Shown here: one piece after another, positions 1 to 6,404 of the stretch
Layout: each line of letters begins with the position of its first letter
Numbering within the stretch: the stretch's first letter is position 1
Virus record (IMG/VR): IMGVR_UViG_3300036859_000029
Coordinates: 1 to 23,324 of that record
Reading direction: 5' to 3' (one strand)
Length of the DNA stretch: 23,324 bases
DNA from: a virus
Made by a program: the position numbers and the translations under genes
Notes under the pieces: model-generated
What the model was told of the DNA's origin: nothing
Seen by the model: only the letters and a program-made list of their open reading frames with translations
Database searches by the model: none

Positions 1-243
1 CTCGATCCGGGGCCGCTTCGGCTGGGTGACGATCGGAACGGGTCTCGGGCGGTCGTCCTTCGGGATGTCGGCCGCGAGACGTACGCCCGTGAAGCCCAGG
101 AAGGAAGAAGCCAGGACCAGTGACTTTTCACCCAGAACATAGGGCTGGCCGGATTCATCCCAGGCCAGAACGGTACGGGTGGTCTCGGCCTTCGTCTCTT
201 CCAAGACATAGGTGGCCACCACCGGATACGTGATCTCGAACAT
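1..243 (-). CDS. Small tail-region protein, left copy, 3' end cut off by the window
   Basis: The protein begins MFEITYPVVATYVLEETKAE and follows the tail tube gene directly: its ATG (243-241) overlaps the tube stop codon by one base, so translation is probably coupled. The visible 81 residues match the complete 85-residue copy at 22661-22918 except at residues 8 (Val here, Ile there), 13 (Val, Thr) and 71 (Ile, Val). The last four residues and the stop lie outside the window. I recognise it only as the kind of short protein found after the tail tube gene in actinophages; it shows no motif, signal peptide or membrane segment. A structural or assembly role is inferred from position. Confidence 0.75.
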   Translation of the reverse strand, partial: MFEITYPVVATYVLEETKAETTRTVLAWDESGQPYVLGEKSLVLASSFLGFTGVRLAADIPKDDRPRPVPIVTQPKRPRIE

Positions 244-649
244 TAGAAGGTCACCGTTCCTTCGTTCTTCACGAACACCACGGCGAACGTGCATTGGCTG
301 AAGGTCCCGCTGGTGACGGCCCGGACGTACTGACGCACTGTGGCCGTGGGGGTGGCGGATGCGATGCGCTGTGTCCCGATGGCCGTAGCGGCGACGAAGG
401 CCGACCCGGTGAACGACGCGAAAGCGGAGTTGTTCGCGCTGTCCTCCAGAGTGACCGTGCAAGAGGTCCCGGTGAAGCTGAAGACCTGCAGATAGGCTTG
501 CCAGCCGAACGAAGTCGATGCTAGGAAGTCATACGAAGTGCCGTTGGTCGCGGTCGTGTCGCTGCGCTTGCCCGCCGTGAGCTGGTTGCCCCACTCAACT
601 CCGTACCCGTTGGCGAGTAGCTGTGTCTGCATGGTCAGCATGGCGTCGC
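1..649. repeat. Left copy of a 649-bp near-identical terminal direct repeat
   Basis: This segment aligns without gaps to 22676-23324 (offset 22675). I count 17 substitutions, about 97.4% identity, at positions 33, 34, 37, 121, 168, 178, 206, 207, 208, 220, 222, 244, 339, 357, 360, 450 and 522. It holds the 3' part of the tail tube gene and most of the next small gene. The repeat reaches both window edges, as expected for overlapping ends of a circular or permuted molecule, but it is not exact. Confidence 0.95.
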
Positions 650-980
650 TGGCGCGGGTCGGATCGTAGTTGGCCTGCTTCGCGATGACACAAGCGGCCT
701 GGTTCCCGATGGCCGTCCCCCGGAAGTACATCGCCTGTACGTCCGTGGTCGGGAGCGCCTTCAGGATCGTGTGAGCCTGACCCGCGCTGTCGTTCATGTA
801 GCTGGTGAACTCCATCGACCCGTCACGGATACCGCCCTGGCGTTCGAACGCGAGCTTGTCAATGCCCGTCATGTCCAGAGCTGCAGGCCCGCCGCCCACC
901 TTCGACAGGCTGTTGATGTCGCCGGACAGGTCGTATCCGCCGACGTAGAAGTTGTCCCCGAGTCCGCTGCTCTTGCTCAT
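243..980 (-). CDS. Major tail (tube) protein, 245 aa
   Basis: Probable tail tube subunit, which stacks as rings around the tape measure in siphoviruses. The ATG at 980-978 overlaps the upstream stop as ATGA; a GGAG lies about 12 bases before it, and an in-frame start five codons upstream lacks this arrangement. The N-terminal part (about residues 30-130) carries the pattern GIDK..AFER....NDSAGQAH..LKALPTTDV..RASD, shared with the shorter protein at 21800-22219, so the two are paralogues. The C-terminal 100 residues are rich in Ser, Thr, Ala and aromatics and look like an added beta-sandwich (Ig-like) decoration domain; that is inferred from composition. The gene lies between the tail-terminator candidate and the chaperone/tape-measure block once the ends are joined, the usual place. 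The right-hand partial copy is identical in protein sequence over the shared region. Confidence 0.8.
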   Translation of the reverse strand: MSKSSGLGDNFYVGGYDLSGDINSLSKVGGGPAALDMTGIDKLAFERQGGIRDGSMEFTSYMNDSAGQAHTILKALPTTDVQAMYFRGTAIGNQAACVIAKQANYDPTRASDAMLTMQTQLLANGYGVEWGNQLTAGKRSDTTATNGTSYDFLASTSFGWQAYLQVFSFTGTSCTVTLEDSANNSAFASFTGSAFVAATAIGTQRIASATPTATVRQYVRAVTSGTFSQCTFAVVFVKNEGTVTF

Positions 981-1429
981 GGGCTCTGACTCCAAAGGTC
1001 ATTGACGACCAGCGGAACCGTGAGGGTCCCGACCCGGTACATCTTGTTGTCGATCGTCACGTATCCGAACTCGGCCCCGAGCGGGTTCGAGAACTGGCCC
1101 AACAGGTCCACGTTCCGGATGATCCCCCCGAGATCGAAGTCTCCGGAGTAAGCGGAGAACAGGGCATCAACGGCCGTGAGCAGGGCTGGATCTATGTCGT
1201 CCTGGGGCTCCGCCACCATGTTGGAGTACACCCGGACGGAGAAGGTCAGGAGACCGGTCGTGCTGGTGAGGCCGGACGAAGCCACGGCCGGAGAGATCCT
1301 GTCCAGCCACACAGCCATGGTCAGGCCGTTACCCGGGGCGTTCTTGGGCTCATGCTGGTTCACGCGTTCGAACAGGCCGGACGCCATGCCATGACTGACC
1401 AGCGCATTGAAGATCCCGGCCGTATTCAC
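977..1429 (-). CDS. Tail terminator / tail completion protein candidate, 150 aa
   Basis: A 150-residue protein between the gp10-like connector and the tail tube gene, the slot normally filled by the tail terminator of HK97- and lambda-like siphophages. It starts with GTG (1429-1427), overlapping the upstream TGA as GTGA, and its own stop overlaps the ATG of the tube gene, so the three genes are translationally chained. The sequence opens with MNTAGIFNALVSHGMASGLF, typical of families that begin with a short helix, then a mixed alpha/beta body with VYSNMVAEPQDDIDP and a closing strand-rich section. No catalytic motif is seen. The family assignment is from size, position and general look. Confidence 0.6.
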   Translation of the reverse strand: MNTAGIFNALVSHGMASGLFERVNQHEPKNAPGNGLTMAVWLDRISPAVASSGLTSTTGLLTFSVRVYSNMVAEPQDDIDPALLTAVDALFSAYSGDFDLGGIIRNVDLLGQFSNPLGAEFGYVTIDNKMYRVGTLTVPLVVNDLWSQSP

Positions 1430-1806
1430 TGCATCCGCCGAAGGTAACTGGGGATCATCCGCTCCGCGATGTTTCCGGACTGGCGTTCCAGCCTCTGGAC
1501 CACACGGCGGAATGTGGCGTATCCCTTGAATCTGGTGGTTCTGTTGCGGGATCCGGTGCCTTCCAGCCAGGGGCCGTAGACGATACCGCCGTCATTGATC
1601 ACGTCACTGCCGAAGCCATGCTGGACGTGGATGCTCCGGCGATAGCGCCCGGTCTGGTGCCGGAGAACGTGGTCCAGCTGGGTACGGATCATGTCCGCCC
1701 CTTGCTCCGAGATCTCACGCTGCGAGTCGTGAACGAAGTCGCGAGCGGCCAGCGATGCCCTGCCGTCGAAGATCGGCCCGTGAGTGTCGGTGTCGATGTG
1801 GATCAT
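1426..1806 (-). CDS. HK97 gp10-like head-tail joining / tail completion protein, 126 aa
   Basis: A basic protein of 126 residues with several Arg- and Gln-rich helices. It includes a central TGRYRRSIHV stretch followed by VYGPWLEGTGSRN, a pattern typical of gp10-type minor structural proteins (the segment where a Y/F-xLExG motif follows a strand). The ATG at 1806-1804 overlaps the connector stop by four bases (ATGA). It sits directly after the head-tail connector and before the tail-terminator candidate, consistent with a role at the head-tail interface or tail completion. No enzymatic residues are expected or seen. Confidence 0.6.
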   Translation of the reverse strand: MIHIDTDTHGPIFDGRASLAARDFVHDSQREISEQGADMIRTQLDHVLRHQTGRYRRSIHVQHGFGSDVINDGGIVYGPWLEGTGSRNRTTRFKGYATFRRVVQRLERQSGNIAERMIPSYLRRMQ

Positions 1807-2861
1807 ACGGCGGCCATCCGAACCAGCCGCCCGTGAGACCTCATGGCCATCTTCCGGGCTTCGGCCAGCGCGCGGCCAGCTGCCTCTCTGGCGTTGTCTC
1901 CAGACCCGGCCGTCCTGGCGTACCCGGACGACTCGTTCAGAAGCTGTACGACGCTCTCAGCCACGCACAGGGACACTACAGGCCCCGGGTAGTCGGCCCT
2001 GGTGATGGCCAGCGCGGTGTTGTGGGCCGCCGCCGTGGTGCCCAGCGCTCCACGAACCACGGTGAGGGTACGGGGCGCGTAGATGTCGGAGTTGGCCGCG
2101 TGGGTGGCCAGGACAGAGCCGTCCCAGGCTCGTTTCACGGTCAGCACAAGGCCAGCCACGTCTACGACCAGCATCCGTTCGGATCCGATCAGGATGACCT
2201 CCCCGGCCACGGGCGCTGATGTGCTGGTGCTCATGGTGATCGAGACGTCCGCCGCACTGGCGGTGAGGCTGTCGCCCGCGTCGATGTTGACCCCGGTGTC
2301 AAGCATGGTCTTGCCGGTCACGGTCATCCGCTCCGACTCCACCTTGATCAGGTGGCCCACGCCGATCAGGGAGCTGTCCGTGACATCCACACCGGTCTCG
2401 GAGCTGTCCAGCGCTTCGGCCAGTGCTCCGGCCGGTACGGAGTCGTCGCGATACCCGTAGAGACCCGTGATCGCGATGTCCTTCTGGTGAGTGGACCCGC
2501 CGCCGAACGTCGTGTTCGAGGACAGGAGCAGCTCCAGCGAATCGTACGGGGGCTCCGGAAGGTCGTCGGAGGCCCGGAGGAAGTACCCGGATCCCGAAAG
2601 CGTGGACCCGCCGGAGACCACTGATGTCACACTGATGAGTTCGTTGCTACCCAGCCACAGACGCCATGACCTGGCGTACTGCTGGTTCGGCCAGTCGAAG
2701 TATCGAGTGGCGATCTCAGGATAGAAGCGTCGGTGAAGGAGCCCTTCGACCGAACGCGACGCTGCTTCAATCGCGCGGTCTACCTGCGCGTCATTGCGCG
2801 CGGTCTCCTTGAAATCCAGAGCCGACTTCACGTCTTCCCTGGTCGTGTACCAGACGCCCAT
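1803..2861 (-). CDS. Head-tail connector (gp6-like adaptor) with extended central domain, 352 aa
   Basis: The first 100 residues (YTTREDVKSALDF, then DRAIEAASRSVEGLLHRRFYP) are the helical head of a gp6-like adaptor, which docks under the portal ring. The C-terminal 60 residues (VVSLCVAESVVQLLNESSGY, then an Ala/Arg-rich helix) resemble the usual closing helices. Between them lies about 180 residues of Val/Ser/Thr-rich, beta-strand-like sequence, including two related segments (GHLIKVESERMTVTG and GEVILIGSERMLVVD) that look like an internal repeat of one module. Adaptors of this class are often only 100-200 residues, so the insert is notable but not unique. The ATG has AAGG eight bases upstream. 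The gene ends in a four-base overlap with the gp10-like gene. Confidence 0.7.
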   Translation of the reverse strand: MGVWYTTREDVKSALDFKETARNDAQVDRAIEAASRSVEGLLHRRFYPEIATRYFDWPNQQYARSWRLWLGSNELISVTSVVSGGSTLSGSGYFLRASDDLPEPPYDSLELLLSSNTTFGGGSTHQKDIAITGLYGYRDDSVPAGALAEALDSSETGVDVTDSSLIGVGHLIKVESERMTVTGKTMLDTGVNIDAGDSLTASAADVSITMSTSTSAPVAGEVILIGSERMLVVDVAGLVLTVKRAWDGSVLATHAANSDIYAPRTLTVVRGALGTTAAAHNTALAITRADYPGPVVSLCVAESVVQLLNESSGYARTAGSGDNAREAAGRALAEARKMAMRSHGRLVRMAAV

Positions 2862-2873
2862 CCTGTGACCTTG

Positions 2874-2908
2874 CTTTCTTGTCCGTACGGCCGAGACCGT
2901 AGGGAAAG
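2874..2908 (-). terminator. Candidate hairpin in the 78-bp gap before the connector gene
   Basis: The gap can fold into an imperfect hairpin: CTTTC (2874-2878), CC and TACGG (2886-2890) pair with CCGTA (2897-2901), GG and GAAAG (2904-2908), with a small internal loop, one bulge and a six-base terminal loop. No T-run follows. It could be a weak terminator, attenuator or RNA processing site between the small head genes and the connector genes. Confidence 0.3.
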
Positions 2909-2939
2909 GCTGAGTATGAAGTTGTGATCCCAGGCTACA

Positions 2940-3122
2940 TCAGCACTGAGAGGTCATGCCCTCCGGCCACGTGTAGTCGCCTTCCGGGCAGTGGAGGGAG
3001 CCGTCCGGCCCGGCTTCGAGGGGGAAGCCTCCGTAGGGGCAGGCTTCTGGGGGTCGGGTGATGGCGTCGGCTGTGAGGTCTCGGTTGACTCCGAGGATGT
3101 CAAGGAGCTGGTACCACGACAC
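2940..3122 (-). CDS. Small Cys-containing protein, 60 aa
   Basis: Starts MSWYQLLDIL and continues to a Cys-containing C-terminal half with ACPYGGFPL and LHCPEGDYTWPEG. This layout (an MSWW/YQLL start, then a degenerate CPxxG...HCxxG ribbon) is common in small proteins near the head genes of actinophages. The start is GTG (3122-3120) with a very good Shine-Dalgarno, GGAGG, five bases upstream; this favours a real gene although it lies almost entirely inside the 3' half of the 99-aa gene in another frame. Two of the expected four Cys positions of a zinc ribbon are missing, so metal binding is doubtful. Function is unknown; a role in head or connector assembly is inferred from position only. Confidence 0.6.
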   Translation of the reverse strand: MSWYQLLDILGVNRDLTADAITRPPEACPYGGFPLEAGPDGSLHCPEGDYTWPEGMTSQC

Positions 3123-3253
3123 AATTCCTCCAGGGCCGCCTCTGCGGCCGTGACCCTTTCCTCCAGGTAGCGGAGGGCCTTACTCAGTAGCGGGTCCGCC
3201 GACCCACCCCGGAGGGTGAGCCGGTCGAACGCGTCTTTGTTCGAGAGGGCCAT
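2954..3253 (-). CDS. Small head-region protein with low-complexity tail, 99 aa
   Basis: Residues 1-45 (MALSNKDAFDRLTLRGGSAD, then LLSKALRYLEERVTAAEAALEEL) look like a genuine helical, possibly coiled-coil, domain. Residues 46-99 are low complexity (Ser, Thr, Pro, Lys, Arg) and end in a basic tail, TARKATTRGRRA, resembling the basic tails of small actinophage head proteins. The ATG at 3253-3251 shares one base with the upstream TAA (TAATG), which supports coupled translation. The low-complexity half overlaps the 60-aa gene in the -1 frame for 169 bases. The upstream in-frame extension is just the complement-frame shadow of the preceding gene and was dropped. Confidence 0.6.
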   Translation of the reverse strand: MALSNKDAFDRLTLRGGSADPLLSKALRYLEERVTAAEAALEELCRGTSSLTSSESTETSQPTPSPDPQKPAPTEASPSKPGRTAPSTARKATTRGRRA

Positions 3254-3714
3254 TACGCGGCCACCAGCGTAGCTCCGTCGTCCAGCGGGACCCACATGAC
3301 ACACCACTGGATCACACCATCGGTACCGGCCGAGACGGACTCGATCTGACCGATCGGGATCACGGCGTTCAGTTCCGAAGTCCCGTATCCCACGCTGATC
3401 AGCTTGGGTGGTGCCGTGGTGGTAGCCAGACCGAACGACAGGATGGACCCCGCTAGGGTGTCCGTGGTCCCGATGTCCGTGGCCGCGCACAGGTCCTGAG
3501 TGTCGCCCGTGGTCGGGTTGACCTGGAGTTTGTAGCTGTTGGCCACCGTGATGGACGTGGTCACCAGCCCGTAAGCACGGGTGATGAGTACGTTCCCACC
3601 CGCGATCGTGAACAGGGATACGGTCGTGGCCGCGAGCGTGCCCGTGGACTTCTTGACCGGTCCCAGGCCGCCGACGGCCTTCCGGAAGGCGTTGTTATCG
3701 AGAAGAACAGACAT
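3253..3714 (-). CDS. Putative structural (head decoration-like) protein, 153 aa
   Basis: A Thr/Val/Ala-rich, strand-rich protein (LAATTVSLFTIAGGNVLITR..., closing with QWCVMWVPLDDGATLV), with no charged enzymatic motifs. The composition suits a beta-rich virion surface or head-fibre protein. It starts with ATG at 3714-3712 behind a perfect AGGAGG (spacing six bases), which implies strong expression, as expected for an abundant virion component. It follows a 186-aa protein of similar character and both lie just downstream of the major capsid gene, where decoration proteins usually sit. Which one (if either) is the decoration protein cannot be settled from sequence alone. Confidence 0.55.
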   Translation of the reverse strand: MSVLLDNNAFRKAVGGLGPVKKSTGTLAATTVSLFTIAGGNVLITRAYGLVTTSITVANSYKLQVNPTTGDTQDLCAATDIGTTDTLAGSILSFGLATTTAPPKLISVGYGTSELNAVIPIGQIESVSAGTDGVIQWCVMWVPLDDGATLVAA

Positions 3715-3726
3715 GGTCGCCTCCTA

Positions 3727-4287
3727 TCAGGCGTTGGCCGCACCTGCGTTGAGCAGGTTCGGGAGGTTGACGGGAGTCCGCTGGACGGACAGGTCGTGAA
3801 GGATGTACAGAACCGCGAGGATCTGAGACGTCGAAGTGGTGCACGCGACGTTCACAGAGAGCCAGCGGTACCCGTCCCCGAGCTGATCGGCCGCCACATA
3901 GATGGCCACCAGCTTCTGCTGAGTGCCGTAGGTGGCACCGACCACGACCGCCTCTGAAGCGGCGGTCTGGCTGACCTTGACCCACGCTTCATCGTTGTCC
4001 AGCGCGGTCTCGGCCTTGATGTAGAAGTGATCCACGCCCGTGGACGTGGCAACACCCGTGGCGTCCAGGTCGGCGTTGGTACCCGCCGAAGTCGCCTGAG
4101 TGTGCTGCTGGACGTCGAACGTCAGGTCATCAGCGCCACCCGCGAGGGTGACGGCGACGATCGTGACGCCGGTCGCCCCGGACATGTCGATGTACTTGCC
4201 GGTCGCGGCGTCCGAGGTGTTGATATCCACCGGGGCCACGGCGAGGCCGATGTCAAAGAGTCGGCCCAGCCCTTCCATTCCTGCCAT
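3727..4287 (-). CDS. Putative structural protein downstream of capsid, 186 aa
   Basis: Strand-rich protein with MSGATGVTIVAVTLAGGADD and a later LGDGYRWLSVNVACTTSTSQ segment, a pattern I associate with small beta-sandwich structural proteins that follow the capsid gene in Gram-positive phages. I chose the ATG at 4287-4285 because GGAGAGGA lies seven bases before it; the in-frame ATG ten codons upstream has no such site. The C-terminus is proline/asparagine-rich. It is the first gene after a strong hairpin downstream of the capsid gene, so its level may differ from capsid. Candidate decoration, head-stabilising or head-fibre protein, by position and composition. Confidence 0.55.
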   Translation of the reverse strand: MAGMEGLGRLFDIGLAVAPVDINTSDAATGKYIDMSGATGVTIVAVTLAGGADDLTFDVQQHTQATSAGTNADLDATGVATSTGVDHFYIKAETALDNDEAWVKVSQTAASEAVVVGATYGTQQKLVAIYVAADQLGDGYRWLSVNVACTTSTSQILAVLYILHDLSVQRTPVNLPNLLNAGAANA

Positions 4288-4330
4288 GCTGTTTTCCTCT
4301 CCGGCCAGGGGGTTCATTGCCTGGCGGTTC

Positions 4331-4360
4331 GCCCTACTCCCGGACGGTCCGGGTACGGGC
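4331..4360 (-). terminator. Hairpin between capsid gene and next gene (attenuator candidate)
   Basis: CCCGGAC and GTCCGGG (4339-4353) form a perfect seven-base stem around one central base. The stem is extended by TA pairs and by GCCC (4331-4334) with GGGC (4357-4360) across a small asymmetric internal loop. It lies 12 bases beyond the capsid stop codon. There is no T-run, which is common for actinobacterial terminators and processing hairpins. It may protect the 3' end of capsid mRNA or reduce transcription into the following genes. Confidence 0.45.
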
Positions 4361-4371
4361 TAGGGGTCAGA

Positions 4372-5706
4372 TCACCGGGTGGCGAGCTGGACGAACGCGG
4401 AGAGGGTCTCTCCGCCGTACCTCGGGGTCAGCGCCGACTGCAGCCACGGGCGGCCGTCGTTGCGCTGGATCACACGGTACGTGGTCTTGTCTGACGTGAA
4501 CTTGACGTGCTCGGAGCTGTCCACGCTCATGGTCTGGTAGTCGCCCACCAGGTACATCCCGAAGTCCACGAAGGAAATGTCACCCCTGGTTCCGAGCGTG
4601 GCCGGAGCCTTCTCGGTGAGGATGACCGGACGGCCCAGAAGGGTGAGGACCGGAGCGCCGGTACCGTCGGTGATCCAGACGGCGGAACCGCCCGTTCCGA
4701 CCGACAGAGCCATGGTGGCCAGCTCGAAGAACGTGTTCGGCGCGGCGACCCACACGGCCCTGCTGAGTGAGCTGGGAAGCATCCGCTGGTACATGTGAAG
4801 GATGTTCTCCCACACGATCGTGGTCGCGGTCTGACCGGTCTCTGCGGCACACGCGATGATCGCCGTGTTCCCCGAGTTGAGCGCTCCGAGCGGAGCACCG
4901 GCACCGTTGCCGGAGATGAAGTCCACGTCTTCGAAGAACGCGATGGCGGCCGGGAGGGTCTGATCCATGAACGCGCCGAACGCGCCCCAGTCCCGGATGA
5001 GTTCGTTCGGAACGTGGGCCAGCGCGGTCTGCTTCGTGACGTCCAGCTTCACCGAAGCGAACGATGCGGCGGACTCGGTAAGCTCCGCGCCCTCCTCGGT
5101 CCGGTAGACGATGACGCCACCGAAGATCGAAGAAGCGTGACTGGTCTCGTCCACCATCGGGACATGAAGCCGGGGGCTGGCCATCGGAATGACCGTCGCC
5201 CGGGGCCGGACCACGGACGACTCCAGCGCCAGCTGCATGAGCTGGCTCCGGAACTCCTCCGGGACCAGAAGCCCGCCCTCGGCCGGAACGCGCTCACTGT
5301 AGTTGCGAACCTGCTCCAGCTTCTCCATCGTCTCCTTGGACTTGTTCCCCTTGCCCCAGATGGCCTGAAGGTAGGTGTAGAAGTCCGGGAACAGCCCGTC
5401 CAGCGGCGCTCCGGCCGCCTTTGGGTTGTTGTAGAGCCGAGAGGGAGCGCCGGATGAGACGGCGGCCGGGTCGTGGTTGATCCGCTTGACGTCCCCGCCG
5501 TTGGACTTCGCGAACTCCGCGAGGCCAATCTGAACCTGTTCGTTGATCTGCGCGGTCAGGTCGGTGTCACGCTTGGCCACGTTCGCGATGTAGCCATTGA
5601 TGAAGTCGCCGAACTCCCCGGCCTCGAACAGGGCCTTGATCTTGTCCTTGTCCCGCAGAGCTTCACCCAGCTCATCCGGGTTGGTCGGACTGATGACCTT
5701 CGTCAT
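4372..5706 (-). CDS. Major capsid protein, HK97 fold, 444 aa
   Basis: HK97-type major capsid protein. The N-terminal 110 residues are charged and helical (EALRDKDKIKALFEAGEFGD), like a delta/scaffold domain removed by the phage protease. The body begins around YSERVPAEGGLLVPEEFRSQ, a very typical start of the HK97 coat domain, and includes DVDFISGNGAGAPLGALNSG and VWVAAPNTFFELATMALSVG, recognisable parts of the P and A domains. The ATG at 5706-5704 overlaps the protease stop (ATGA) and is preceded by GGGAG; I rejected an in-frame extension of 22 codons that would overlap the protease gene. Protease and capsid adjacent in this order is the standard layout for HK97-like heads. Confidence 0.92.
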   Translation of the reverse strand: MTKVISPTNPDELGEALRDKDKIKALFEAGEFGDFINGYIANVAKRDTDLTAQINEQVQIGLAEFAKSNGGDVKRINHDPAAVSSGAPSRLYNNPKAAGAPLDGLFPDFYTYLQAIWGKGNKSKETMEKLEQVRNYSERVPAEGGLLVPEEFRSQLMQLALESSVVRPRATVIPMASPRLHVPMVDETSHASSIFGGVIVYRTEEGAELTESAASFASVKLDVTKQTALAHVPNELIRDWGAFGAFMDQTLPAAIAFFEDVDFISGNGAGAPLGALNSGNTAIIACAAETGQTATTIVWENILHMYQRMLPSSLSRAVWVAAPNTFFELATMALSVGTGGSAVWITDGTGAPVLTLLGRPVILTEKAPATLGTRGDISFVDFGMYLVGDYQTMSVDSSEHVKFTSDKTTYRVIQRNDGRPWLQSALTPRYGGETLSAFVQLATR

Positions 5707-6404
5707 TCTCTTACTCCCTTCAGAGCCGTGCTCAACTGGTCGAAGTCTACGTGTGCGAAGACGTCGTCCCACGTAGTCCCGCTGCTGACCACTACGGCCG
5801 GAGCGGAGTTCTTGGTTTCGGGCTCGGAGCCCAGGACGGAATCGGCCAGGCCCGCGTCTACGGCCTCCTGGTCGGAATACCAGGTCTCGTTACGCATGGC
5901 GGCCCGGTGCTCGGAGGCAGGGCGGCCAGTCTTCCGGCTGTAGATGTCCGCGATGTTGGCACTGGTCTTGTCCAGCAGATCCGCCAGTTCCCGCATGTCC
6001 GCCGCATTGCCCAGGCACAGACCGGATGCCTCATGGATCATCATCACGGAGTTGGGCGACATCACGACCGTGTCACCGGCCATGGCGATGAAACTGGCTG
6101 CGCTTGCGGCAAGGCCGTCAATGACCACGTTCACGGTGGCGCGATGGTTGCGTAGGCTGTTCAGGATGGCCAGGCCATCCCAGACGTCACCCCCGGGGCT
6201 GTTGATGCGGAGGGTGATGCTGTCCGTGGTCAGTCCCTGCAGCTCACTCACGAAATCGGACGCAGCGATGCCCCAGGCCCCGATCTCGTCATAGATCGAA
6301 AGTTCGGCGTGCCGTCCCAGCTTGTCTTCATTCCGTATACGGAACCAGGTTCTGGGCGTGGCGTCGGCCGGGCGCTTGAAGTTGTACGGTCGGCTGAGTT
6401 TCAT
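5703..6404 (-). CDS. ClpP-like prohead protease, 233 aa
   Basis: Serine peptidase of the ClpP/S49-like group used by many phages to mature the prohead. Visible ClpP signatures are RINSPGGDVWDGLAI (residues 67-80), the nucleophile region GLAASAASFIAMAGD with the likely catalytic Ser at 101, and MMIHEASG with the likely catalytic His at 124. The following helix (about 135-165) and NETWYSDQEAVDAGLAD (172-188) match the C-terminal part of the ClpP core. The extension beyond residue 195 is low complexity. Start ATG at 6404-6402 with a near-perfect AAAGGAG and a four-base overlap with the portal gene. It lies between portal and capsid as expected and probably removes the capsid delta domain. Confidence 0.9.
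   Translation of the reverse strand: MKLSRPYNFKRPADATPRTWFRIRNEDKLGRHAELSIYDEIGAWGIAASDFVSELQGLTTDSITLRINSPGGDVWDGLAILNSLRNHRATVNVVIDGLAASAASFIAMAGDTVVMSPNSVMMIHEASGLCLGNAADMRELADLLDKTSANIADIYSRKTGRPASEHRAAMRNETWYSDQEAVDAGLADSVLGSEPETKNSAPAVVVSSGTTWDDVFAHVDFDQLSTALKGVRE

Noticed and set aside
2940-3253. A -1 frameshift joining the 99-aa and 60-aa frames
   Set aside because: The 60-aa gene has its own excellent ribosome site and I found no convincing slippery heptamer; overlapping genes are a simpler account.
3695-3985. Long frames antisense or offset to the real genes throughout 1-12 kb and 15.6-23 kb
   Set aside because: They are Arg/Pro/Gly/Ser-rich shadows typical of GC-rich third positions and conflict with well-supported genes.
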